Shown: positions 8,092 through 16,801, counted from the stretch's first letter. The stretch is DNA of 64,000 nt from Ruminococcus_G sp050944415 (GCA_050944415.1 JBMNRA010000004.1:1-64000); one strand, 5' to 3'. Notes: generated from the letters alone by a model not told the origin. Numbers and translations are program-made.

Positions 8092-9069
8092 TTATACCCT
8101 CTTATTCGCCAACAGGAGATACAGAAAATAAATACCTCCTCCAACCGTAATAAATACACTGACCGGTATGGCATAGGAAAATACCTGTTCCACAAGCAGC
8201 TGACCTGCCGTCAGAACGATCATTCCAAAAAGCGTTGATCCCAGAATCAGCTGGCCGTGCCTGTAGGTCTTCAGCAGCTGCCTGGACAGATTTGCAACGA
8301 TCAGGCCCAAAAAAGATATGGGACCTACCATCGCGGTAGCCACCGCAATGCAGAGCGTCACCCCCAGCAGCAGCCGCCGGATACAGTTGTCATAGTCCAC
8401 CCCCAGATTGATTGCCTGCTCCTTTCCCAGCGTTATAACATCCAGAATCGCCAGATCTTTTCTCAGCACAAAGATTACCGCTGCCAGCACAATAACGGAA
8501 AACAGAATAATCTCTGTATTGATATTGCTGAAGCTGGCAACCAGCGTACTCAGCAGATTGTCATATTCATTCGGATCCATGACTCTCGTCAGCGTTGTCT
8601 GAATACTGGAAAAGAGCGAAGTAAGTACCGTGCCGATCAGCAGCACATACAGTACGTTGTGCTTTGTCTTTTTAAACAGATAGCTGTAAATGACCGTTGC
8701 GATCCCTCCCATCAATATCAGGTCCGCCGCGAACGCCGCATTTGCATTGCGGGCCAGTATACTTCCTGTTCCTGCCGCGAATATGACTGCCGTATGAATC
8801 AACGTATAAAGAGAATTCATTCCCAAAAGGCATGGCGTTACGATTCTGTTGTTGATAATCGACTGGAAAACCAGGGATGCTCCTCCTATGGCAAATGCCG
8901 TAATCATCATAACAATCAGTTTGGGAGTTCTGATTTTCATTGCGTAAGCAAACAGTTTTTCATTTTCGAATTTTACATCCACCAGCATATAGACCGCAGC
9001 CGCGCAGACCGCGAGAAGTACCATAATCCAAAGTTTTCCCCTGTTGAGCCGGCTGGTAGCTGTCCTCAT
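8092..9069 (-). CDS. FecCD-family iron-siderophore permease (second)
   Basis: The 325-residue hydrophobic protein is a FecCD/BtuC-type permease with about nine membrane segments. It carries the conserved GPISFLGLIVANLSR region near the C terminus, which includes the coupling helix that contacts the ATPase. The ATG at 9069 is preceded by GGAGGG, and the first four bases overlap the end of the upstream permease. With that partner it should form the heterodimeric membrane channel. Confidence 0.88.
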   Translation of the reverse strand: MRTATSRLNRGKLWIMVLLAVCAAAVYMLVDVKFENEKLFAYAMKIRTPKLIVMMITAFAIGGASLVFQSIINNRIVTPCLLGMNSLYTLIHTAVIFAAGTGSILARNANAAFAADLILMGGIATVIYSYLFKKTKHNVLYVLLIGTVLTSLFSSIQTTLTRVMDPNEYDNLLSTLVASFSNINTEIILFSVIVLAAVIFVLRKDLAILDVITLGKEQAINLGVDYDNCIRRLLLGVTLCIAVATAMVGPISFLGLIVANLSRQLLKTYRHGQLILGSTLFGMIVLTAGQLLVEQVFSYAIPVSVFITVGGGIYFLYLLLANKRV

Positions 9070-10118
9070 AATTTTTCGCCTCCCTCCGGGTCCATGATCA
9101 CTTTTACAGGAATATTTTTTTCCGGTTTTCTGATGCATACCGCTTTTCTTCCATGCTGCAGTCTGTAAATCAGAAGCGCAATAAAAATGATGCTTCCCAG
9201 TATTCCCACAATCAGCTCAATAGGCAGTTCATAAGGCATGATAACCACCCTCCCGATCATATCGCACGCAAGAACGAAAATCGCTCCGAACAGCGCCGTG
9301 TCCAGAATCGTTCCCCTGATTCTGTCCCCTTTGAACATTGCCACTACGTTCGGCACAATCAGTCCGATATAAGAAATCGATCCTACAACCACGACTACGG
9401 ATGCCGTAATCATTGCGGCAATCGTAAGTCCCATAATCAGAACCACGTTATAGGGAACTCCCAGATTTTTTGAAAACTCCTTTCCCATGCCGACAATATT
9501 AAAATGATTTGCGAAAACAAAAGCCAGAATCACAAGCGGCACCACAAGCCATACAATTTCATATCTGCCTTTTATAACCAGCGAAAAATGCCCTACCAGC
9601 CAGGTCGACAACGCCTGTGTCATCTCATATTTATAAGCCAGATAATTGGTTACCCCGCTGATCACATTACCAAACATGATTCCTACCAGCGGAACCATAA
9701 CCACATCTTTGAATTTGATTCTCTGAATAAACCAAACAAACAGCCATGTTCCCAGAATAGCCATGACAAAGGCGAAAAAGGCCCTTCCCCACAGACTGGA
9801 ACCCGGCATGAACAGAAGCGCCAGCAAAATGCCGAACTGCGCCGATGAAATCGTCGCTCCTGTTGTGGGCGAAACAAATTTATTCATGCATAGCTGCTGC
9901 ATGATCAGACCGGCTATACTCATTCCCACGCCGGTGCAGAGAATGGCAAGAAGTCTGGGAAGACGTGAAAGAATAAAAATTTCCCATTGTCCGGAATGGA
10001 CATCCAAAAGTGACGGAATATCGATATCAATTACTCCCACAAACAATGACGCCACAGCCAGAATGATCAGTACAGCCGCCAGAATCAGTGTCAGTCCGTT
10101 TCCTCTGATAGTCCTGAT
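9066..10118 (-). CDS. FecCD-family iron-siderophore permease (first), apparent AUC start
   Basis: The protein is a FecCD permease with GSISYIGLIVPNVVAM as the coupling region. The first conventional start, GTG at 10055, would remove part of the first membrane helix and has no ribosome site. The frame is open upstream and encodes RTIRGNGLTLILAALVLI, a natural N terminus. An excellent AAAGGAGG sits at 10133-10126, and seven bases after GGAGG comes ATC (10118-10116) with no ATG, GTG or TTG before an in-frame stop at 10151-10149. I annotate the AUC start, giving 350 residues. A mutated start codon or a sequencing error are the alternatives. Confidence 0.75.
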   Translation of the reverse strand: MRTIRGNGLTLILAAVLIILAVASLFVGVIDIDIPSLLDVHSGQWEIFILSRLPRLLAILCTGVGMSIAGLIMQQLCMNKFVSPTTGATISSAQFGILLALLFMPGSSLWGRAFFAFVMAILGTWLFVWFIQRIKFKDVVMVPLVGIMFGNVISGVTNYLAYKYEMTQALSTWLVGHFSLVIKGRYEIVWLVVPLVILAFVFANHFNIVGMGKEFSKNLGVPYNVVLIMGLTIAAMITASVVVVVGSISYIGLIVPNVVAMFKGDRIRGTILDTALFGAIFVLACDMIGRVVIMPYELPIELIVGILGSIIFIALLIYRLQHGRKAVCIRKPEKNIPVKVIMDPEGGEKL

Positions 10119-10150
10119 AGTGTTTCCTCCTTTCTGTAATTTTTTCAGTT

Positions 10151-10192
10151 AAAAAAAAGCCGGACATACATCTATTTGGAGTATGTCTGGCT
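10151..10192 (-). terminator. Leader terminator (attenuator) of the siderophore operon
   Basis: On the minus strand a 12-bp stem (AGCCAGACATAC with GTATGTCCGGCT, one G-U pair) is followed directly by eight T residues. It lies between the operon promoter and the first gene, so it can only act as premature termination of that operon. What melts it is not evident. Confidence 0.7.
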
Positions 10193-10209
10193 TTACGTCA
10201 CGCGCGCCA

Positions 10210-10225
10210 GTTAGCTACCACTAAC
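10210..10225. promoter_or_regulatory. Operator-like palindrome at the siderophore operon start site
   Basis: GTTAG and CTAAC flank a six-base centre (GTTAG-N6-CTAAC). On the minus strand it falls just downstream of the -10 box, at about +1 to +16. Its half-sites resemble those of DtxR/IdeR-type metal repressors, but the spacing is not exact, so the assignment is tentative. Confidence 0.4.
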
Positions 10226-10232
10226 GAAACTC

Positions 10233-10262
10233 AGTATACCATGTACAAATAAACAAAGGCAA
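10233..10262 (-). promoter_or_regulatory. Promoter of the siderophore operon
   Basis: On the minus strand TTGCCT (10262-10257) and TATACT (10238-10233) are 18 bases apart and drive a leader of roughly 110 nt that holds the palindrome and the attenuator hairpin. Confidence 0.55.
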
Positions 10263-10344
10263 GCGCTTTTTCGTTCTGTAATTGCGAAAAAATATCATTA
10301 TTATGTTTTCGCTTTAAACCGTTAAACTTTAAAGTCATAAAGTG

Positions 10345-10373
10345 TTGACTTTTTACAGGATATGAATTAGAAT
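10345..10373 (+). promoter_or_regulatory. Promoter of aroF-tyrA-aroA
   Basis: TTGACT at 10345-10350 and TAGAAT at 10368-10373 have an ideal 17-base spacer. The leader to the aroF start is only about 30 nt, with no room for a T-box or other riboswitch. Confidence 0.7.
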
Positions 10374-10410
10374 TAAAACTGTCGATTTTGTAAAAAATGA
10401 GGTAATGACC

Positions 10411-11424
10411 ATGATTATTGTAATGAAGCCCGGCGCTCCCCAAAGCGCCGTTGACAATGTAAAACAGCTGATTTTGAGCAAAGGCCTGGAAGCTCATCTT
10501 TCTCAGGGTAAAGAAGTCACCATTATCGGTGTGGTAGGTAATAAAAATCTCCTCTCCAACGAAAATATTGAGCTGATGTCCTACGTGGACAAAATTGTGC
10601 CTGTAACAGAAAGCTATAAACTGACAAACAAAAAATTCCATCCGGAACCCTCGCGTATCCGAGTGGGCGATGTGGAGATCGGTCCTGATACTCTTACCGT
10701 CATGGCCGGTCCCTGTGCCGTGGAAAATGAGGAACAGCTGATGACTATCGCCCGTGAGGTGAAAAAAGCCGGGGCCCAGTTTGTCCGCGGCGGCGCATAT
10801 AAACCCAGAACTTCCCCCTACTCCTTTCAGGGACTGGAAGAAGAAGGACTGCGTTATATGAAAGAAGCCGGAAAAGAATTCGGCCTGAAAACCATCTGTG
10901 AGGTTATCAGCGCCGACGCCATCAATGCTGCTGTTAAATACGTGGATATGATTCAGATCGGCGCCCGGAATATGCAGAACTTTCAGCTGCTTCGGGAAGC
11001 GGGACAGTCAGGTCTGCCCGTTCTGCTAAAACGGGGACTTGCCGCTACCATCGACGAATGGCTCAATGCAGCGGAATATATTATATCAGCCGGAAACCCC
11101 AATGTGGTTCTCTGCGAAAGAGGAATCCGTACCTTTGAAACTTCTACCAGAAACACGCTGGACTTAAGCGCGGTTCCCGTAATTAAAGAAAAGTCTCATC
11201 TTCCCATTATTGTGGATCCCAGCCATGCTACCGGCGTTTACTCCTATGTAAGTCCTCTGGCAAAGGCTGCCGTAGCCTGCGGCGCCGACGGACTTATGAT
11301 TGAAGTACACAATGATCCTGCCCATGCTCTCTCTGACGGCCCTCAGTCCTTAACTTTTGAAAACTTTGACAAACTGATGGCCGAACTCCAGGGATATATT
11401 AAACTCGCAGAAAGGAAGCTGTAA
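10411..11424 (+). CDS. aroF: 3-deoxy-7-phosphoheptulonate (DAHP) synthase, type I-beta
   Basis: This enzyme condenses phosphoenolpyruvate and erythrose-4-phosphate in the first step of aromatic amino acid synthesis. The 337-residue protein has an N-terminal ferredoxin-like regulatory domain (MIIVMKPGA to about residue 70), as in Thermotoga-type enzymes, then the TIM barrel with MAGPCAVE, the PEP/metal loop KPRTSPYSFQG, LLKRGL and DPSHATG. The N-terminal domain is the usual site of tyrosine feedback. I start at 10411, eight bases after TGAGG; the in-frame ATG at 10405 is too close to that site. It leads an operon with tyrA one base later. Confidence 0.93.
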   Translation: MIIVMKPGAPQSAVDNVKQLILSKGLEAHLSQGKEVTIIGVVGNKNLLSNENIELMSYVDKIVPVTESYKLTNKKFHPEPSRIRVGDVEIGPDTLTVMAGPCAVENEEQLMTIAREVKKAGAQFVRGGAYKPRTSPYSFQGLEEEGLRYMKEAGKEFGLKTICEVISADAINAAVKYVDMIQIGARNMQNFQLLREAGQSGLPVLLKRGLAATIDEWLNAAEYIISAGNPNVVLCERGIRTFETSTRNTLDLSAVPVIKEKSHLPIIVDPSHATGVYSYVSPLAKAAVACGADGLMIEVHNDPAHALSDGPQSLTFENFDKLMAELQGYIKLAERKL

Positions 11425-11425
11425 A

Positions 11426-12523
11426 ATGGAAACAACCACTGTTGGTTTTATCGGTCTGGGGCTGATCGGAGGCTCCATCGCGAAAGCGCTGCGGAAATTT
11501 CATCCGGAATACCGTCTGATGGCTTTCTCCGCCACGCCGGCCACTCTTGAGCTGGCGCTGTCGGAAAACATTATCGATGAGGCTTTGAGCAGCAATGATG
11601 AAAAATTCAGTCAGTGCGACTATATTTTTCTGTGCGCGCCTGTCAGCACCAATATACAGTATCTCAGATTTCTGAAGGATATTATAAAACCGGAATGCAT
11701 TATCACCGATGTGGGCAGCGTAAAAGGAGAAATACATCAGGCGGTTACTGCCCTTGGACTGGATGGAAATTTCATCGGCGGCCACCCCATGGCCGGCTCC
11801 GAAAAAACCGGCCTGAAAAACGCGAAGGACTATCTCCTGGAGAACGCTTATTATATGATTACCCCCGGCGGTGAGATCAATGTGACTCAGCTGGGCGACT
11901 TTCTGGAGCTGGTGCAGTCCATGGGAGCTATTCCCATGGTTCTGACATATGAAGAACACGATTACATTACGGCAGCGGTCAGCCATCTGCCCCACATCGT
12001 TGCCGCTTCTCTGGTGAATCTGGTACACAACCTGGACACACCGGATCAGCATATGCGCACAGTTGCGGCGGGAGGTTTCAAAGATATTACCCGAATCGCA
12101 TCCTCATCACCGGACATGTGGCAGCCTATCTGTCTTGAAAACAGATCCCAGATTTCCCGTGTGCTGGATGAATATATCCGTCTGCTGGTTCAGGCCAGAT
12201 GCTGGATCGACCAGGAAGAATCCGCAGATATCTACCGCATGTTCGAACAGGCAAGAGAATATCGGGATGCCATTCCGGATAACTTCAGCGGTCCTATCCG
12301 CAAAACCTACGATATCTACTGCGATATTTATGATGAAGCCGGAGGCATCGCCACCGTCGCAACCATGCTGGCAACCAATAATATCAGTATTAAAAACATC
12401 GGAATTATCCACAACCGGGAATTCGGCGAAGGTGTACTGCGTATAGAATTCTATGATCAGGATTCCTGCAGCACCGCCGAAAAAGTGCTGTCAGACCGGA
12501 ATTATACATTACATAAATTATAG
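11426..12523 (+). CDS. tyrA: Prephenate dehydrogenase with ACT domain
   Basis: The protein (365 residues) oxidatively decarboxylates prephenate to 4-hydroxyphenylpyruvate for tyrosine synthesis. The N terminus has a Rossmann motif, GLGLIGGSIAKAL. DVGSVKGEI and FIGGHPMAGSEKTG are the typical TyrA active-site segments, with the conserved His in GGHPMAGS. Residues from about 295 form an ACT domain, expected to bind tyrosine or another amino acid as an inhibitor. It lies one base after aroF, using AGGAAG inside the end of aroF, and it ends with TAG, which shows that TAG is a normal stop in this genome. Confidence 0.93.
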   Translation: METTTVGFIGLGLIGGSIAKALRKFHPEYRLMAFSATPATLELALSENIIDEALSSNDEKFSQCDYIFLCAPVSTNIQYLRFLKDIIKPECIITDVGSVKGEIHQAVTALGLDGNFIGGHPMAGSEKTGLKNAKDYLLENAYYMITPGGEINVTQLGDFLELVQSMGAIPMVLTYEEHDYITAAVSHLPHIVAASLVNLVHNLDTPDQHMRTVAAGGFKDITRIASSSPDMWQPICLENRSQISRVLDEYIRLLVQARCWIDQEESADIYRMFEQAREYRDAIPDNFSGPIRKTYDIYCDIYDEAGGIATVATMLATNNISIKNIGIIHNREFGEGVLRIEFYDQDSCSTAEKVLSDRNYTLHKL

Positions 12524-12532
12524 GAGTCATAT

Positions 12533-13810
12533 ATGGAAATTATCAGAAGCAAAGCTTTAAAAGGCGAAATTACAGTTCCCGGTGATAAATCCATATCTCA
12601 CAGAGGAATTATGCTGGGAGCTATCTCCCAGGGCATAACGGAAATCACCAATTTTCTGCAGGGCGCTGACTGCCTTTCCACCATTTCCTGCTTTCAGAAA
12701 ATGGGAATTCTCATTGAAAACGATGGATCAGCCGTTCGCATACATGGAAAAGGCCTTCGAGGGCTGACAGAGCCTTCCACTGTGCTGGATGTGGGAAACA
12801 GCGGTACTACCACACGGCTCATTTCCGGTATTCTCTGCGGCCAGGACTTTTCCTGTGAGCTGACCGGAGACGCATCCATACAGAAACGTCCCATGGAACG
12901 GATCATAACACCTCTGACACAGATGGGCGGAAACATCCGCAGTCTGAAAGGCAATGGATGCGCGCCTCTGGCTGTCACCGGCGGAACGCTCCATGGCATC
13001 CGCTACCGGTCTCCCGTAGCATCTGCGCAGGTGAAATCCTGTATCCTTCTGGCCGGACTGTATGCTGACTCTCCCACTTCCGTTACCGAGCCTTATCTGT
13101 CCCGTAATCATACTGAACTGATGCTCCGGTTTTTCGGCGCGGAGGTTTCTTCACAAGGAACAACGGCCTGTGTACACCCGGAACCTCAGATGAAAGGACA
13201 GCATATTGATGTACCGGGAGATATTTCTTCCGCCGCTTACTTTATTGCGGCAGCCCTGATGATTCCCGGATCGGAGATTTTGCTGAGAAACGTGGGAATC
13301 AATCCTACCCGTGACGGTATTTTACGGGTATGCAGACAGATGGGAGGAGATATTACGCTTTTAAATCAGCGGATTCAGGGAGGCGAGCCGACTGCGGATC
13401 TTCTCGTTAAATCCAGCGATCTTCACGGTATTACCATAGAAGGTGAAATCATTCCCACGCTGATTGATGAAATTCCCATCATTGCCATCCTGGCGGCAAA
13501 CGCCCGTGGAACAACGGTTATCAAAGATGCCCAGGAACTTAAAGTAAAGGAATCCAACCGGATTGATGCCATGGTTACAGAAATGTCAAAGATGGGAGCT
13601 GTCATCGAAGGAACGGATGACGGTATGATAATCACGGGAGGGACACCTCTATGCGGCGCTTCTATTGACAGCCGCCTTGACCATCGGATTGCCATGTCTT
13701 TCACAGTTGCCGGCATGACAGCCGATGGCATCACAAGAATCGAACAGGATAATTGCGTATCTATTTCTTATCCTGATTTTTATCGTGATCTTGGCAGCCT
13801 GCAGAATTGA
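12533..13810 (+). CDS. aroA: 3-phosphoshikimate 1-carboxyvinyltransferase (EPSP synthase)
   Basis: This enzyme joins shikimate-3-phosphate and PEP to give EPSP in the common aromatic pathway. The 425-residue length is normal. Signature segments are GDKSISHR near residue 18, NSGTTTRL (93-100), the QVKS loop and DHRIAMSF near the C terminus. The shikimate pathway's other genes are not in the window. The start at 12533 follows TAGGAG nine bases after tyrA ends. The 3' end overlaps the 3' end of cbiO on the other strand by 50 bases, and no separate terminator is visible there. Confidence 0.93.
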   Translation: MEIIRSKALKGEITVPGDKSISHRGIMLGAISQGITEITNFLQGADCLSTISCFQKMGILIENDGSAVRIHGKGLRGLTEPSTVLDVGNSGTTTRLISGILCGQDFSCELTGDASIQKRPMERIITPLTQMGGNIRSLKGNGCAPLAVTGGTLHGIRYRSPVASAQVKSCILLAGLYADSPTSVTEPYLSRNHTELMLRFFGAEVSSQGTTACVHPEPQMKGQHIDVPGDISSAAYFIAAALMIPGSEILLRNVGINPTRDGILRVCRQMGGDITLLNQRIQGGEPTADLLVKSSDLHGITIEGEIIPTLIDEIPIIAILAANARGTTVIKDAQELKVKESNRIDAMVTEMSKMGAVIEGTDDGMIITGGTPLCGASIDSRLDHRIAMSFTVAGMTADGITRIEQDNCVSISYPDFYRDLGSLQN

Positions 13811-14648
13811 TGTTTTCGATATAATTTTCCAGCATTTTAAGATTTTTGGGTGCAGGAAGGGAATGATCCAAAATTCCTTTCCTGCACAAACTTTCGAAAA
13901 ACTCCAGAACCACGGGAGGTTCCAGATTGGTTTGCTCCAGAATCTGCCGTTCTGAAAAAACCTGGGCTGGCGAACCCTGCGTTAATACTTTTCCACTGTC
14001 AAACAGAATCACCTCATCTGCCCATTCATAAGCATAATTCACATCATGGGTTGCTATCATAACCGTTATGCCTGCTTCCGTCATCTGATCCACAATGTGA
14101 TTGACCAGGGCAGTATGTCTGGGATCCAGTGCCGCAGCCGGTTCATCCAATATGATTACCTCGGGATGCATGACAAGTATATCTGCAATGGACACCTGCT
14201 TTTTCTGGCCGCCGCTCAACGCATGGGTGGGCTTATGACGAAAAGGTGTGATCTCCAATCTCCGGATAATATCTTCCACATCTTTTTTCACCCGCTCTTC
14301 TTCAATCCCCAGATTCATAGGACCGAAGGAAATTTCCTGATAAACGCTGGCACAAAAAAGCTGATTGTCAGGATCCTGAAAAACAATCCCCACCTTACTT
14401 CTTAAATCAAGCAGTTCTTTTCTGGTATAAGCCAGTTCCTTTCCATGAAAGTATATCTTCCCTGACTGAGGCTTTAAAATGCCGGTGCAGCACAGGAAAA
14501 AAGTGGATTTTCCACTTCCGTTGGCTCCCATAACCGCAATCTTCTGTCCCTTTTTTATTTCCAGGGAAAGACCGTTCAAAGAATGCGTATTGTCATCATC
14601 ATAGGAAAACATCAGATCTTCGGCCTTTATAATTACATCTGTTGTCAT
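13761..14648 (-). CDS. cbiO: Cobalt ECF transporter ATP-binding protein
   Basis: The 295-residue ATPase shows Walker A GANGSGKST, the ECF-type Q-loop VFQDPDNQLF, signature ALSGGQKK and Walker B VIILDEPAAALDP. It powers CbiMNQ-mediated cobalt uptake. I start at MTTDVIIK (14648), where GGAGGAGG sits just upstream, and it overlaps cbiQ by four bases. Its last 50 bases lie opposite the last 50 bases of aroA. The C-terminal tail after about residue 245 is longer than the catalytic core needs and matches the extra domain common in CbiO. Confidence 0.93.
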   Translation of the reverse strand: MTTDVIIKAEDLMFSYDDDNTHSLNGLSLEIKKGQKIAVMGANGSGKSTFFLCCTGILKPQSGKIYFHGKELAYTRKELLDLRSKVGIVFQDPDNQLFCASVYQEISFGPMNLGIEEERVKKDVEDIIRRLEITPFRHKPTHALSGGQKKQVSIADILVMHPEVIILDEPAAALDPRHTALVNHIVDQMTEAGITVMIATHDVNYAYEWADEVILFDSGKVLTQGSPAQVFSERQILEQTNLEPPVVLEFFESLCRKGILDHSLPAPKNLKMLENYIENINSAGCQDHDKNQDKK

Positions 14649-15421
14649 GAAAAAAACCTCCTCCATACCGCAAAAGAAAACAGCAGCACCTCAAAACAGC
14701 CAATCATCAGAATAATTTTCTTTCTGGGAGGCCGGTTTTCGGAGAGTACACGAATCCTGCCGTCATAGCATCTGGCCTCCATTGCATCATACAGCCGGCC
14801 GGAACGGCTGACAGCACGGATCATCAGTACGGATCCCAGCATACCGAAAGATTTCAGTGAAGTCCTGTAGTCTTTATTACCCAGCCGACAGTCCTGAGAT
14901 TTGGAGATTGCCGATGCTGTATCCAACAGAATGAAGATAAAACGGTAAATCAGCAGCATCATCTCAATCAGCAGTTTCGGACAGTGCAGTTTTCTCAAAA
15001 CCTCCAGAATGTCCGGCATAGGCGTATTAAAAGACAGAAAATACAGACAGGATACCGCTGCCAGAGCCGTCAGGATCAACTGAAGAGCATAGAAAAAAGA
15101 GTGACTGCCCGCTGTCAGATACCAGTCACCGATTCTCAGCGCAAAAAGATCCAGTGGTGCACGTCTGATGTTAAACATAATAGCCAGAGTACTCAGCAAA
15201 AGAAATGCCAGCGGCACTGTAAGGAAACGAATATATCGGGAAACAGGGATTCCTCCTTTCCACACAGTAAGAATCCCTGTTACCATCAGAACAATGCATG
15301 CCACTGCAGCTGAACGACTCATTACACAGATAAACAGTGTAATAACTGCAAAAGCAAACTTTTCACCGGCATTTTCATATCTGAGTCTGGACTGATAACA
15401 TAATTTATCAATGAGAATCAT
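14645..15421 (-). CDS. cbiQ: Cobalt ECF transporter T component
   Basis: The 258-residue membrane protein is the energy-coupling transmembrane subunit. It has about five hydrophobic segments, with a cytoplasmic region containing the paired Ala-Arg-type motifs that grip CbiO: SRSGRLYDAMEARCYDG near residues 205-221. The ATG at 15421 follows AGGAAGG, and the start overlaps cbiN by 14 bases. It fits the order M-N-Q-O. Confidence 0.92.
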   Translation of the reverse strand: MILIDKLCYQSRLRYENAGEKFAFAVITLFICVMSRSAAVACIVLMVTGILTVWKGGIPVSRYIRFLTVPLAFLLLSTLAIMFNIRRAPLDLFALRIGDWYLTAGSHSFFYALQLILTALAAVSCLYFLSFNTPMPDILEVLRKLHCPKLLIEMMLLIYRFIFILLDTASAISKSQDCRLGNKDYRTSLKSFGMLGSVLMIRAVSRSGRLYDAMEARCYDGRIRVLSENRPPRKKIILMIGCFEVLLFSFAVWRRFFS

Positions 15422-15722
15422 GACCTTCCTCTTTCATCCATTTTTTCCGTTCCACAAAACGTCCCATGACAAAAGCGATAATTCCCACTCCGATTCCCGT
15501 CTGAACACAGAACAACAGGCTTTCCACCTCTCCCGGCAGTTCTCCGCCAAGAATATTTTCAAATATGGGTGTTGCCCAGGGCTCATAGGAAGAATCTACT
15601 TCCTCCACCACTTCGCTTCCAGCGTCATCGGATCCTCCGAATTCTGCGTCTTTTAAGGCAAAAAGCGGAATAAACGCAATCAATATAGCGGCAATGATTA
15701 ATGCAATAACTGTCTTTTTCAT
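15408..15722 (-). CDS. cbiN: Cobalt transport accessory protein
   Basis: The 104-residue protein has a membrane helix at each end: an N-terminal signal-like one (ALIIAAILIAFIPLFA) and a C-terminal one (VQTGIGVGIIAFVMG). They flank an external acidic segment with GGSDDAGSEVVEEV. This is the normal CbiN plan. It helps CbiM take up Co2+. The gene starts one base from the end of cbiM, with AAAGGAGG upstream. Confidence 0.92.
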   Translation of the reverse strand: MKKTVIALIIAAILIAFIPLFALKDAEFGGSDDAGSEVVEEVDSSYEPWATPIFENILGGELPGEVESLLFCVQTGIGVGIIAFVMGRFVERKKWMKEEGHDSH

Positions 15723-15723
15723 A

Positions 15724-16470
15724 TTACTTTGCCTCCTTTAAAAATCCGATGGCGCGCAGCTCCGGCTTCGCGTAGCTTTCCAGTCCCATTACGATTATCA
15801 CAGTAATGATTCCCTCGATAATTGCCAGGGGCACCTGTGTCGGAGCGAACACTGCAAGAAATTTTCCCATGGCTCCCCAGACGGATGTGTCGGCATGATG
15901 AGCGAGAGCCATCTGAACAGCTGTTACACAGTATGTAAACAGATCTCCCAGAGAGGCTGCCAGAAATACGGCAATCCGTTTGTTTACCTTTGTCTTTTTG
16001 CAAATCAGATAAATACCGTAAGAAACAAAAGGACCGGCAATTGCCATGGAAAATACGTTGGCTCCCAGCGTTGTCAGTCCTCCGTGGGCCAGCAGAATCG
16101 CCTGAAACAAAAGCACAATAATTCCCAGGATCGATACGGCAGACGGTCCGAAAAGAATGGCTCCCAGACCGGTTCCCGTCATGTGGGAACAGCTTCCCGT
16201 CACCGAAGGAATTTTCAAGGATGAAATTACGAATATAAAAGCACCTGACATAGCCAGCAGTGTAATCAGCTTCTTATTTTGATTAATTGTTTTCTTAATT
16301 GAAAAGAAGCCTGCAATTAAGAACGGCACACACAGCACTCCCCAGGCAATGCAAAAGCTTCCGGGAAGGTATCCTTCCATAATGTGCATGGCACTGACAT
16401 TGGGAATAATTCCGAACATGATTGCAAGAGCCCCTGCCAGCAAGATCGTTTGTTTCTGTTTTTTACTCAT
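15724..16470 (-). CDS. cbiM: Cobalt ECF transporter substrate-specific component
   Basis: The 248-residue protein begins with a cleavable hydrophobic leader ending near NVSA. The mature N terminus is then MHIMEGYLPG, the metal-binding start required in CbiM, where the early His coordinates cobalt. Further hallmarks are SVTGSCSHMTGTGLG and AILLAHGGLTTLGAN. I start at 16470, where GGGAG is placed well; the in-frame ATG at 16500 falls within the leader terminator. It is the first gene of cbiMNQO and is expected to be shut off by adenosylcobalamin through the upstream riboswitch. Confidence 0.93.
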   Translation of the reverse strand: MSKKQKQTILLAGALAIMFGIIPNVSAMHIMEGYLPGSFCIAWGVLCVPFLIAGFFSIKKTINQNKKLITLLAMSGAFIFVISSLKIPSVTGSCSHMTGTGLGAILFGPSAVSILGIIVLLFQAILLAHGGLTTLGANVFSMAIAGPFVSYGIYLICKKTKVNKRIAVFLAASLGDLFTYCVTAVQMALAHHADTSVWGAMGKFLAVFAPTQVPLAIIEGIITVIIVMGLESYAKPELRAIGFLKEAK

Positions 16471-16497
16471 TTTTCTTCTCCCTTCTGATTTTGAATA

Positions 16498-16524
16498 CAA
16501 AAAAAGCCCGTCACGATGACAGGC
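16498..16524 (-). terminator. Riboswitch-linked terminator before cbiM
   Basis: On the minus strand GCCTGTCA and TGACGGGC form an eight-base-pair stem with a three-base loop, followed by seven T residues. It is the expression platform of the cobalamin leader. Confidence 0.85.
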
Positions 16525-16617
16525 TATCAGAAGAACAAGAGGTTATAGCATATCTAATGAATTGAACGCTATGAGCCAACCTGTTCTTACACAAGCCATC
16601 GTTCGTAACCTGTGTAA

Positions 16618-16786
16618 ATCGTATGCACAAGGCAGGTCTTCTGACTCAGGCTTCATAGCTGTACTAAACCTTCCCGAAATTCTATTCAGTGGTTTCCTCA
16701 AGTACTGCTCCTCCATCACAGCGGCGCGACCGTGTGAGATTTTCACTCAACTTCCCTATTATTCTGTAAAAACAGACACCTTTGCA
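16618..16786 (-). ncRNA. Cobalamin riboswitch
   Basis: The minus-strand leader contains the conserved pieces of the cobalamin aptamer in order: AAAGGTGTC at the 5' end, TGAGTGAAAATCTCAC, CGCGCCGCTGTGA, then the B12-box segment AGCCTGAGTCAGAAGACC and TGCC. Between the aptamer and the terminator lies another stable hairpin: AAGAACA pairs with TGTTCTT, and ATAGC pairs with GCTAT. This hairpin may take part in switching. High adenosylcobalamin would favour termination before cbiMNQO. Boundaries are approximate. Confidence 0.92.
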
Positions 16787-16801
16787 CATTCAATTCAATT
16801 A

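Noticed and set aside
10151..10192. Hairpin as the terminator of an upstream plus-strand gene
   Set aside because: No plus-strand gene ends before it, and the T-run is on the minus strand. It fits only an attenuator in the siderophore leader.
10230..10410. T-box or amino-acid riboswitch before aroF
   Set aside because: The mapped-looking promoter leaves only about 30 nt of leader, which is too short for any such element.
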